In this document: one piece after another, positions 8,427 through 16,036 of the stretch
How positions within the stretch are numbered: the stretch's first letter is position 1
Layout of the letters: the number at the start of each line of letters is the position of its first letter
Assembly: GCF_022179245.1 (NCBI RefSeq)
Contig: NZ_BPQM01000051.1
Location: forward strand, 1 to 41,432
Direction: 5' to 3'
Source of the DNA: Methylobacterium gregans
GTDB lineage: Bacteria; Pseudomonadota; Alphaproteobacteria; Rhizobiales; Beijerinckiaceae
DNA: 41,432 nt
The notes under the pieces: model-generated
Told to the model about the DNA's origin: nothing
Databases searched by the model: none
What the model saw: the letters and a program-made list of their open reading frames with translations, nothing else
Program-made: the position numbers and the translations under genes

Positions 8427-9734
8427 ATGACCGCCAACACCGATCCGGCCGTGCACCAGGCCCGCATCCTGCTCGACCGTTTCCTCGCGGCCGGCATCGC
8501 GGCGGCCCATCCGGAGAAGTGCTTGGCGCGGCACCTGCCGCAGCCGGCGCCCGGGCGGCTGATCATCCTGGGCGCGGGCAAGGCCGGCGGCAGCATGGCG
8601 GCGGTGGCGAGCCGGTTCTACCGCGAGGAGCACGGGGTGTCCGAGGAGCGCATCCTCGGCCTCGCCGTCGCGCGCCACGGCTACGGTCAGGACGCGCCCG
8701 GCATCCGCATGGTCGAGGCCGGCCATCCGGTGCCGGACGAGGCCGGCATCGCGGCGACGAAGGAGGCGCTGCGCATCGCCTCCGAGGCCGGCCCGGAGGA
8801 CGAGGTGCTGGTGCTCCTCTCCGGCGGCGGCTCGGCCAACTGGATCGCGCCGGCCGGCGACCTCACGCTCATCGAGAAGCAGGCCATCACCCGGGCACTG
8901 CTGCGCTCCGGCGCGCCGATCGGCGAGATCAACACGGTGCGCAAGCACCTCTCGCGCATCAAGGGCGGGCGCCTCGCGCTCGCCGCCCGCAACGCCCGCT
9001 CGATCCTGACGCTGGCGATCTCCGACGTGCCCTTCGACGACCCGGCGGTGATCGCCTCGGGTCCGACCGTGCCGGATCCCTCGACCCTCGAACAGGCCCG
9101 CGCGATCTGCGAGCGCCGCAACATCCCCCTGCCCGAGGCGGCCGTGCGGCTCCTTAACGACCCGAACAACGAGACCCCGAAGGCGGGCGACCCGGCCTTC
9201 GCGCGGGCCGAGTACCGCATCATCGCCCGGCCGATCGACGCGCTGGAGGCGGCGGCGGCCGCCGCGCGCGAGGCCGGCTACGAGCCGGTGATGCTCGGCG
9301 CCGACCTCGAGGGCGAGGCGCGCGAGGTCGCGGCCGAGCACGCCGATCTGGCCCGCAAGGCCAAGGCCGAGGGCCGCAAGGTCGCTCTGATCTCGGGCGG
9401 CGAGCTGACCGTGACCATCCGGGGCGAGGGCCATGGCGGGCCGAACCAGGAATACGCGCTCGCGCTCGCCATCGCGCTCGACGGCGCGGCCGGCATCCGC
9501 GGCATCGCGGCCGACACGGACGGGACCGACGGCGGGCGGGGCGAGGCCACCGATCCGGCCGGCGGCCTCGTGGACGAGACGACGCTGGAGCGCGCCCGCG
9601 CGGCCGGCCTCGATCCGGCCGCGATGCTCGCCGACAACGATTCGACCCGCTTCTTCGAGACCATCGGCGACCTCGTCCGGCCCGGCCCCACCCGCACCAA
9701 TGTCAACGACTGCCGCATCATCCTCGTCGACTAG
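8427..9734 (+). CDS. gckA: Glycerate 2-kinase (MOFRL family)
   Basis: 435 residues of the DUF4147/MOFRL glycerate kinase family. It contains LIILGAGKAGGSMA (about 45-58), VLVLLSGGGSANW (about 130), INTVRKHLSRIKGGRLA (about 170-186) and SDVPFDDPAVIASGPT. The C-terminal MOFRL domain has ISGGELTVTIRGEGHGGPNQE and ADTDGTDGG. It phosphorylates D-glycerate to 2-phosphoglycerate. In Methylobacterium extorquens the family member GckA carries this step of the serine cycle, so it is a marker for possible serine-cycle methylotrophy; in other bacteria it serves glyoxylate or tartrate use (TtuD). A GAGGAG lies about 8 bases before the ATG. A 216-base divergent region separates it from the amidohydrolase gene. 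Confidence 0.92.
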   Translation: MTANTDPAVHQARILLDRFLAAGIAAAHPEKCLARHLPQPAPGRLIILGAGKAGGSMAAVASRFYREEHGVSEERILGLAVARHGYGQDAPGIRMVEAGHPVPDEAGIAATKEALRIASEAGPEDEVLVLLSGGGSANWIAPAGDLTLIEKQAITRALLRSGAPIGEINTVRKHLSRIKGGRLALAARNARSILTLAISDVPFDDPAVIASGPTVPDPSTLEQARAICERRNIPLPEAAVRLLNDPNNETPKAGDPAFARAEYRIIARPIDALEAAAAAAREAGYEPVMLGADLEGEAREVAAEHADLARKAKAEGRKVALISGGELTVTIRGEGHGGPNQEYALALAIALDGAAGIRGIAADTDGTDGGRGEATDPAGGLVDETTLERARAAGLDPAAMLADNDSTRFFETIGDLVRPGPTRTNVNDCRIILVD

Positions 9735-9747
9735 TCTTTTCCAACCC

Positions 9748-10191
9748 GTGCCGGTCTCTCTGCGTCGCGGTGCGGCGGGGCTCCTGCTGGGCGTGGTGGC
9801 GTTCTTCGCCGCCGCGCCCGCGCGGGCGGACCTGCGCCTGTGCAACCTCACGCCCAGCAAGGTCGGCATCGCGCTGGGCTACCGGGACGCGCAGGGGTGG
9901 GTGACGGAGGGCTGGTGGGATCTGGCGCCCAAGGGCTGCGAGACCCTGCTGCGCGGTGCGCTGGCCGCGCGCTTCTACTACGTGTTCGCAGTCGACTACA
10001 CGCGGGGCGGCGAGTGGAACGGACGCTCGCTGATGTGCACCCGCGACTCCGAGTTCACGATCCGGGGCGTCGAGGACTGCCTCGCCCGCGGCTACGACCG
10101 CAACGGCTTCTTCGAGGTCGATACCGGCGAGCAGAAGAGCTGGACCATCCAGCTCAGCGACCCGAACCAGCCGGCCGCGCCCCAGCCCTGA
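9748..10191 (+). CDS. DUF1036 family secreted protein
   Basis: 147 residues. A signal peptide is clear: LRRGAAGLLLGVVAFFAAAPARA with a cleavage site before DLRLCNLT. The mature part follows DUF1036: LRLCNLTPSKVGIALGY, WVTEGWW, KGCETLL, FYYVFAVDY, then a CTRDSEFTIRG segment and GFFEVDTGEQKSW. Four cysteines probably form two disulphides in the periplasm. The function is unknown. I set the start at the GTG at 9748, the first in-frame start after the kinase stop at 9734; the close spacing suggests co-transcription with the glycerate kinase. There is no obvious Shine-Dalgarno, so the start is uncertain. Confidence 0.8.
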   Translation: MPVSLRRGAAGLLLGVVAFFAAAPARADLRLCNLTPSKVGIALGYRDAQGWVTEGWWDLAPKGCETLLRGALAARFYYVFAVDYTRGGEWNGRSLMCTRDSEFTIRGVEDCLARGYDRNGFFEVDTGEQKSWTIQLSDPNQPAAPQP

Positions 10192-10251
10192 GGCCGGGAA
10201 CGGTCCGGCGGGGTTCGGTGTTCCGGGGCACGCTCCATTCGGAACCGCTCC

Positions 10252-10842
10252 GTGCCCCTCAGCCTCCGCATCCTCGCGCTCTGCGTCCTCTGCCTCGCCC
10301 CGGTCCCCGGGGCGCTCGCGCAGCAGCAGGGCGCTCCGCCGACGGACGCGACGGTCGAGGTCGAGGATCCGCAACCCGGCCCACCCCCGCCGCTGCCCGA
10401 CCTCGCCGACCCGAACGGGCGCACCGGCGAGTCGCTCGGGGAGCCCGGCTCCGGCTCCGGCATCCCGAAGGCCCTGCGCGGCTCGGCCGCCAAGGCGGGC
10501 GGCCCGGTCAACGACCTCAACCCGAGCGGCCGGCCGGAGGAGCCGCCCCTGCCCCGTCCCGATCTCGGCGCGGTGCTGGCCGGCAAGGCCCTGTTTCACG
10601 GAAACTATTGCGGGGCCGGCCAGCAGGGCGAGGGACTTGCCCCGACCGACGCCCTCGACGCCGCCTGCCAGCGCCACGACGCCTGTTACGATGCGGCCGG
10701 CTACCGCTCCTGCGCCTGCGACGCGGCGCTGAAGCGTGAGGCTGCACTGGTCTCCGAGCAGCCCGGCGTGTCGCGCCAGGTGCGGGAGCGGGCCCTGAGC
10801 GTCACCGAGGCCGCCGACGCGATGAACTGCCGGAGACCCTGA
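10252..10842 (+). CDS. Secreted phospholipase A2-like protein
   Basis: 196 residues starting at a GTG. It has a signal peptide (LRILALCVLCLAPVPGALA, cut before QQQ) and a long Pro/Gly/Asp-rich linker to about residue 105. The C-terminal domain has the phospholipase A2 signature: a Ca-binding-like YCGAGQQG loop (about residue 118) and the catalytic helix CQRHDACYD (His-Asp dyad near residue 142), then CACDAALKREA. Six cysteines in the domain fit several disulphides. PLA2-fold enzymes release fatty acid from the sn-2 position of phospholipids; activity here is inferred from the motif only. It is 60 bases after the DUF1036 gene on the same strand, so the two may be co-expressed envelope proteins. 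Confidence 0.78.
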   Translation: MPLSLRILALCVLCLAPVPGALAQQQGAPPTDATVEVEDPQPGPPPPLPDLADPNGRTGESLGEPGSGSGIPKALRGSAAKAGGPVNDLNPSGRPEEPPLPRPDLGAVLAGKALFHGNYCGAGQQGEGLAPTDALDAACQRHDACYDAAGYRSCACDAALKREAALVSEQPGVSRQVRERALSVTEAADAMNCRRP

Positions 10843-11125
10843 GCGCCCCGGCTGCCCGAACCGGGTCACCCCGCATCGCCCGGCGCCAGCCTTCCCTCAG
10901 GCAGCCTTCCTCAAGGATGAGCGAGCCCCCGTTCGTACGCCGACCGGAAACCGGGACGTGTCAGACATTCAGATAGGCTGAGGTGCGTGGGCGCGGATCT
11001 CCGCGCCTGCCAAGCCATCGCGATCGAGGGCCCTGCTGCCGCCCTCCGGCACGATCCGAGGGTGCGGGCGGCCTCTCGCGGCCTCTCGCGCCGGCGGCCG
11101 CCCCGGACGCGTTCCCCGGCGCGGC

Positions 11126-11536
11126 TCAGGGCGCCGGGCCGACCGGCTCGCCGGTGACCGCCCCCTCCGCCTTCAGCACCTCGTGCGCGGCCTTGAAGGC
11201 GTCGAGCCCGGCGGGGATGCCGCAATACACGGTGGCGTGCAGCAGGATCTCCTTGATCTCCTCGACGCTGACCCCGTTGGCCAGGGCGCCCTTGACGTGC
11301 AGCTTCAACTCGGCGGGCTTGCTCAGGGCCGTCAGCATCGCGAGGTTGAGCATGCTGCGCGTCTTCCGGTCGAGGCCCTCGCGCGTCCAGGCATAGCCCC
11401 AGCACCATTCCGTCGTGATCCGCTGGAAGGCCATCATGAAATCGTCGGCCTTGGCCAGGCCGCCATCGACGTACTCCGTGCCGAGCACGGCGCGACGCAC
11501 CGCCAAGCCCTTCTGGAACTGCTCGCTCTCCGCCAT
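11126..11536 (-). CDS. Carboxymuconolactone decarboxylase family protein
   Basis: 136 residues, all in one CMD/AhpD-like helical domain: AFQRITTEWCWGYAW, then LDRKTRSMLNLAMLTAL (about residues 61-77), LKLHVKGALANGVSVEEI, and ILLHATVYCGIPAG. This layout matches 4-carboxymuconolactone decarboxylase (PcaC), which decarboxylates 4-carboxymuconolactone to the enol-lactone in the protocatechuate branch of the beta-ketoadipate pathway. No other pca gene is nearby, so it could act in another pathway. I chose the ATG at 11536 because AGGGAGCGG lies just upstream; an ATG at 11569 would add eleven residues and lose that site. An operator-like palindrome lies upstream. Confidence 0.87.
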   Translation of the reverse strand: MAESEQFQKGLAVRRAVLGTEYVDGGLAKADDFMMAFQRITTEWCWGYAWTREGLDRKTRSMLNLAMLTALSKPAELKLHVKGALANGVSVEEIKEILLHATVYCGIPAGLDAFKAAHEVLKAEGAVTGEPVGPAP

Positions 11537-11583
11537 CGATCCGCTCCCTGACATGTTGCGCCGCGACACTCCCCATTTCAGTC

Positions 11584-11602
11584 TTGTATGTCAATCAGAC
11601 AA
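11584..11602 (-). promoter_or_regulatory. Operator-like imperfect palindrome upstream of the CMD gene
   Basis: TTGTATG-5 bases-CAGACAA (6 of 7 arm bases pair) sits about 50 bases before the chosen CMD start, in a short AT-rich patch. Read on the minus strand it includes TTGACA, a good -35 box, so a bound repressor (for example TetR-like) would block polymerase. No matching -10 is clear and no regulator gene is adjacent. Confidence 0.35.
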
Positions 11603-12247
11603 AGTTTTTGATGAGCGGGCGGCGTCGATCGCTGCTGCCGTGGGCCGAGGGGGAGGCGCGAATGGCACGAGTGCCCGCCGCCCTGCTCGTTCGGCGCAGG
11701 GACGGGTCCCTGTCCGATCCCGCGTTCCGTGCCGCCGCGCGGCGGCTCTGCGCCACCGCGCGCCCGGAACTCCTGGGGGGGGCGTCATCGCGCTCGAGCC
11801 CCCGCTCCGCTCGCCGGGGCGTCCCAACACGTTCCTCGCCCACGCGGCGGTTTCCGGAGGACTGCACGACAGCGCCTACGTCCGCGGGTCGATGGATCCG
11901 ACAAGTCCGGAAGCCTGCCGCCGGAGAGCCGCCCGGATCTCCGCGCAGCAAGGCGGTCCCGGCGTGTATGCGGGTGATCTCGGTTTCTACAGCGACGGAG
12001 TCGATGGCCGTGTCGTCGCATCGCAGATCGACACGGATCGGGTTCCGGTCCACCTGCCGACGGGAGGGTACGATGACCTGGCCACCGTCGAAGATGGCGC
12101 GGCGTTCGCGCGCCTGATCCCGGCAGGACATTCCGGAAGATGCCTGGATTGTGGCATTTCCCCATGTGCGAAAACCCGGATCTGTTTCGAGGCTACTTCA
12201 TACAGGCCCTCGACACCTTCGTTCGATAGCGAGCAGGAGTGAAGACC
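11603..12247. other. About 640 bases with no recognisable intact gene
   Basis: This lies between the CMD gene and the dehydrogenase. No reading frame shows a known domain. On the plus strand a coherent-looking stretch (MARVPAALLVRRRDG, from 11662) runs to a tract of eight G at 11776-11783; past it the neighbouring frame continues with VIALEPPLRSPGRP and stays open to 12242. This could be a decayed or frameshifted gene, or chance in GC-rich DNA; third-position GC is lower than in the genes around it. The last 80 bases are more AT-rich and probably hold the promoter of the dehydrogenase gene. Confidence 0.35.
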
Positions 12248-13198
12248 GTGACCGACGCGACCGAACCCGCCATCTCGCCGCCGTCCCGTTTGGCGGTCAT
12301 CGGGCTTGGCAAGATGGGGCTGCCCATGGCCAAGCGCCTGCTCGGTGCAGGCTTCGCCGTGGCCGCCTACGACCCGGTCGCGGCGTCGCGGGACGCGTTC
12401 GCGGCAGCGGGCGGACGATCATGCGGATCCGCCGCGGAAGCCGCCGGCGAAGCGGATGCCGTGATCACGATGTTGCCCGATGGGACGATCGTGAAGCGCG
12501 TCGTGCTCGAGGACGACGCGCCCGTTCTCGAGGCGATGCGTCGCGGCTCGGTCCTGATCGAGATGAGTTCCTCCGAGCCCTTGACCACCCGCCTCCTGGG
12601 CGAGCGCCTCGCGGAGGCGGGGATCGGCCTCGTCGATGCTCCCGTCTCGGGCGGCGTGAGGAAGGCCGAGGCGGGCACGTTGTCGATCATGGTGGGCGGG
12701 GAGCCGCGCACCGCCAAGCGCGTCCGTCCCGTCCTGGAAGCGATGGGAAGCGCCCTGTTCGACACCGGCCCGCTCGGCTCGGCCCACGCGATGAAGGCCC
12801 TCAACAACTACGTGTCGGCCGCCGGGCTCATCGCCGCCTGCGAAGCCGTGCAGATCGGTGCGGCCTTCGGGCTCGATCAGAACGTCATGGTGGATATTCT
12901 GAACGTCTCGACGGGCCGGAACAACACCACCGAGAACAAGCTGAAAGCCTACATGATATCCGAGGCATACAACTCGGGTTTCGGCCTCGCCCTGATGGCG
13001 AAGGACATCGGTATCGCGGTCGATCTCGCGGAGGCCCTGAGAAGGCCCGCGCCCCTGTCGCATCACGTCGTCGCTCTCGCGCGCGAGGCGCTGACCATGC
13101 TCGGAGCGCAGGCCGACCACACCGAGATCGACCGCTACCTGAAGCGCTTGGCCGAAGAGCGCTTGGCCGAAGAGCGCTTGGCCGAAGACGACGCCTGA
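12248..13198 (+). CDS. NAD(P)-dependent 3-hydroxyisobutyrate dehydrogenase-family oxidoreductase
   Basis: 316 residues of the beta-hydroxyacid dehydrogenase family. The N-terminal Rossmann motif is VIGLGKMGLPMAKRL (about residues 17-31), the substrate loop is DAPVSGGVRKAEAGTLSIM (about 135-153, family pattern DAPVSGG-x-x-x-A-x-x-G-T-L), and the catalytic lysine lies in MKALNNYVSA (about residue 182). The family oxidises or reduces 3-hydroxyacids such as 3-hydroxyisobutyrate, tartronate semialdehyde or L-threonate. Substrate is not predictable here. I chose the GTG at 12248, 8 bases after CAGGAG; an in-frame GTG at 12239 overlaps that site. The C-terminus ends in an acidic repeat encoded by three 15-base copies. 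Confidence 0.9.
   Translation: MTDATEPAISPPSRLAVIGLGKMGLPMAKRLLGAGFAVAAYDPVAASRDAFAAAGGRSCGSAAEAAGEADAVITMLPDGTIVKRVVLEDDAPVLEAMRRGSVLIEMSSSEPLTTRLLGERLAEAGIGLVDAPVSGGVRKAEAGTLSIMVGGEPRTAKRVRPVLEAMGSALFDTGPLGSAHAMKALNNYVSAAGLIAACEAVQIGAAFGLDQNVMVDILNVSTGRNNTTENKLKAYMISEAYNSGFGLALMAKDIGIAVDLAEALRRPAPLSHHVVALAREALTMLGAQADHTEIDRYLKRLAEERLAEERLAEDDA
13143..13187 (+). repeat. Three perfect 15-bp tandem copies at the 3' end of the dehydrogenase gene
   Basis: AGCGCTTGGCCGAAG occurs three times without a gap and stays in frame, encoding (R/K)RLAEE-type repeats just before the stop. Copy number can change by slippage without breaking the frame. Confidence 0.9.
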
Positions 13199-13265
13199 TC
13201 CGCGGTCGGCACGCCGACAGTCATGCGGCGCCGAGCCTCGGTTCTGGGCTCGCGGGCCGCGCACG

Positions 13266-14192
13266 TCATCGCCCGTTTGCCGGCTCGTTGCGCCCCGGCA
13301 GGATCAACTGATGGGGTACCCAGTCGTAGGGTTGCACGTACTCGCCTCGGGCAAGTTTCACGGCATCCTTCACCGCCTGGGCCCCCTGTAGCGGCGCGTC
13401 TTGAAGGACGCTGACCGACAGGTCGCCGCTTTTCACGGCCGCGATCCCGTCCGACGTTCCGTCGACGCCGCCGACCAGGACCTTGCCCGCCAGGCCGGCC
13501 GCCTTGAGGGCGGCCACCGCGCCGAGGGCCATCTCGTCGTTGTTGGCCGCGATGGCGTCGAATCTCAGGCCGCTGCGCAGCCACGCCGTCACCTGATCCT
13601 GCGCCTGCCGCCGGCTCCAATCCGCGCTCGCCTCCGCCAAGAGCTGCAGCCCCGGCCGTTGCCCGAGGATCTCCTTTACGCCGGCGGTGCGCTCCTGTGC
13701 GGCGTTGTCGCTGTCCTTGCCGCGCAGGATGGCCACGTTGCCGCGATCCCCGAGACGCTGCGCGAGCATTCGCATCTGCACCCGGCCCGCTACGAGGTGG
13801 TTCGCGCTGACGATCGCCATCCTGCTGGTCACCGGACCGCTCGGGCGCCTGTTCACGAACACCACCGGAATCCCGGTCGCCGCGGCCATCGCGGCGATCG
13901 TCCTGGCACTGGCATCATCGACGGGCGTGACGATCAGGGCTGCCGGCTTCGCCTCAAGGGCGGCGCGCGCCTGGCTCACCTGGGTCTCGCCCCGGCCGGC
14001 CGCCTGCCCCACATTGACCGAGACGGAGACCTCGGAGGCGGCCGTGTCGACGACGGCCGCCTGCAGGCTGTCGAGGAAACGGTCGCCCGCCTCCGGCATC
14101 AAGAAGGTGAGTTTCATCCCGGTAGCGGCGGCCGGTGTGGCGAGAGCGAGCAGCAGGAGTGCGGCAGGCAGGGGGCTGGTGCGTTGCTTCAT
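13266..14192 (-). CDS. Periplasmic sugar-binding protein (ABC-type/LacI-like, orphan)
   Basis: 308 residues. A signal peptide (LPAALLLLALATPAAA, cut near residue 23) leads into a type 1 periplasmic binding protein domain (Peripla_BP_4): KLTFLMPEAGDRFLDSL, ALIVTPVDDASA (about residue 83), IPVVFVNRRPSG, VAILRGKDSDNAAQER (about 150), AIAANNDEMALGAVAALKAAG (about 210) and VGGVDGTSDG. This is the ribose/galactose-binding group, so a sugar ligand is likely. No ABC ATPase or permease is in the window. The gene starts 26 bases after the stop of a chemoreceptor on the same strand, with GAGG upstream of the ATG, so the two are almost surely one operon. I infer that it presents ligand to that receptor. 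Confidence 0.87.
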   Translation of the reverse strand: MKQRTSPLPAALLLLALATPAAATGMKLTFLMPEAGDRFLDSLQAAVVDTAASEVSVSVNVGQAAGRGETQVSQARAALEAKPAALIVTPVDDASARTIAAMAAATGIPVVFVNRRPSGPVTSRMAIVSANHLVAGRVQMRMLAQRLGDRGNVAILRGKDSDNAAQERTAGVKEILGQRPGLQLLAEASADWSRRQAQDQVTAWLRSGLRFDAIAANNDEMALGAVAALKAAGLAGKVLVGGVDGTSDGIAAVKSGDLSVSVLQDAPLQGAQAVKDAVKLARGEYVQPYDWVPHQLILPGRNEPANGR

Positions 14193-14218
14193 GGCAAGCC
14201 TCGGTTGAAGCGCGAGCG

Positions 14219-15925
14219 TCAGGCGGCACGGACGGTGTCGAGGAACGACTGCACCTGTCGGCGCAGCAGATCGGAGTGCTGGGCGAGTTCGCCCGAGGCG
14301 CACAGAACCTGGGTGGCGCCCGTCCCGGTCTCCTCGGCGTTGCTCGCCACGCCGGTGATGTTGACGGTCACCTCGTCGGTGCCGCTCGAGGCCTGGGCGA
14401 TGGCTTGAACGATCTCGCGCGTCGCCGCCCCCTGCTCCTCGATGGCCGACGCGATGGCGGTCGCCGTCTCGTTGATCGAGCGGATCGAGGCGGAGATACC
14501 GTCGATGGCCGCGGCGGTTCGGCCGGTGGAGGACTGGATCGCCTCGATCTTGGCCGTGATCTCGCTCGCCGAACGGGAGGTTTGGCTGGCGAGGTCCTTC
14601 ACCTCCGTCGCCACGACCGCGAAACCCCGGCCCGCTTCCCCGGCCCGTGCCGCCTCGATCGTCGCGTTGAGCGCAAGCAGGTTGGTCTGGCCGGCAAGCC
14701 CGGCGATGGTGTCCACCACATCGCCGATGCTGGCGGCCACGTCCATCAACTCGCGCACCAGCGCGGTCATTCCCTCCGTCTCCCGAACGGCGGCCTGCGA
14801 CATCGCCGCGGAGCGCTCGACCTGGACTCCGATCTCCGTCACCGAGGCATCGAGTTCCTCGGCCGCGCCCGCGATCGACTGAATGTTGACGGAAGCCTCC
14901 TCGGCCGCCGCAGAGACCGCGACCGCGCGCACCGAGGTGGCTTCGGCCGAGACCGAGAGATGGCGGGCGGTCGTCTGCATCTGCACGGCCGCCGAGGAAA
15001 CGGCCGTGACGATCCCGCCCACCGACTGATCGAACGCCTCCGCCATCTCGCGCATGGCGATCCGGCGCTGCTCCTCCGCCCCGGCGCGCTGGGCGGTCAC
15101 TTCGGCCTCGAGAGCCCTGTTGCGGATCATGTTGTCCTTGAAGACCTGAACCGCTGCCGCCATCCGGCCGATCTCATCGTGGCGGCGCTGTTCGGGCACC
15201 GCGACGCCGATGTCGTCATCCGCGAGCCGGCCCATCGCGACGGTCATGCGCCCGATCGGCCGCGAGATCGTCATCGTCAGAAGCCAGCCGGCCAGGGTGC
15301 AGAGCGACAGCAGACAGGCCAGGGCCGAGACGATCCAGAAGCGGGCCGAGGCACGGATCTCCTGGGCGGCGGCCGTGGCCGCCGCCACCTCCTGTTGGCG
15401 ATAGGCCTGCACGGCCTGCACCGCGGTGTAGAAGCTGGCGGCCTCCGAGAGCATATCACCCTGCAGCACAGCCGTTCCGATCTCGGTCAGGCCAGCCCGG
15501 TCGAGGATGCGGATCTCCTCCTCGATCGCCAGGAAATGCTGCCACGCGTTGCGGAGGGTCTCGGCGAGCCGGGTCTCGCGCGCGTCCTCGATCAGGTTCG
15601 CGTAATCGCCCCAGGCTTTCGAGAAGGCGATGCGGCTCTCCTCGGCCTCCCGCGCGTAGGCGCTGCGCTGCGCCTCGCTCGGGCTGTAGTGTTGCAGCGC
15701 CGTCAGGGCCCGCAGCTGCTGGCTGAGGCGGGCGAGGTCGCCCAGCAGGGTCACGGCCTCGACCTGACGGGCCAGCGCCGCGCCGATCGTCGAGACCTGA
15801 TCGACCTTGACGATCGCGAAGCCGCCGGTCAGGCCGGACAGCACCACGAGGATCGCGAACGTACCGATGATCTTTGACTTGATGGATCTGAGATTGATCG
15901 CTTGAATTCTATGGCCGATCGACAT
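14219..15925 (-). CDS. Methyl-accepting chemotaxis protein, transmembrane
   Basis: 568 residues. TM1 (about 20-40) and TM2 (about 197-217) enclose a periplasmic helical region of about 150 residues of the four-helix-bundle type. A HAMP domain follows ([21 protein letters not shown] to about 270), then a coiled-coil signalling domain with the hairpin tip [20 protein letters not shown] shown here in part as [20 protein letters not shown] near residue 420. It senses an extracellular signal and controls CheA through CheW. The binding-protein gene follows after 26 bases, and a sugar porin gene precedes it by 111 bases on the same strand. Four-helix receptors often sense through binding proteins, which fits this arrangement. 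No che genes are in view. Confidence 0.93.
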   Translation of the reverse strand: MSIGHRIQAINLRSIKSKIIGTFAILVVLSGLTGGFAIVKVDQVSTIGAALARQVEAVTLLGDLARLSQQLRALTALQHYSPSEAQRSAYAREAEESRIAFSKAWGDYANLIEDARETRLAETLRNAWQHFLAIEEEIRILDRAGLTEIGTAVLQGDMLSEAASFYTAVQAVQAYRQQEVAAATAAAQEIRASARFWIVSALACLLSLCTLAGWLLTMTISRPIGRMTVAMGRLADDDIGVAVPEQRRHDEIGRMAAAVQVFKDNMIRNRALEAEVTAQRAGAEEQRRIAMREMAEAFDQSVGGIVTAVSSAAVQMQTTARHLSVSAEATSVRAVAVSAAAEEASVNIQSIAGAAEELDASVTEIGVQVERSAAMSQAAVRETEGMTALVRELMDVAASIGDVVDTIAGLAGQTNLLALNATIEAARAGEAGRGFAVVATEVKDLASQTSRSASEITAKIEAIQSSTGRTAAAIDGISASIRSINETATAIASAIEEQGAATREIVQAIAQASSGTDEVTVNITGVASNAEETGTGATQVLCASGELAQHSDLLRRQVQSFLDTVRAA

Positions 15926-16036
15926 GGCGACGAACCCCTGAGGACAACGTGTCCGAATGGAAACTTCGATGTGACGTGGTGGGGCGTACGCAGCCGCACC
16001 GGTCCTGTGGCGCGACTGGACCGATCCCTGTCTTGC

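Noticed and set aside
7440..9869. Open minus-strand frame of 809 codons
   Set aside because: Only the 3' part (7440-8210) is the amidohydrolase; the rest is antisense to glycerate kinase and Arg/Gly/Ala-rich, as expected in high-GC DNA.
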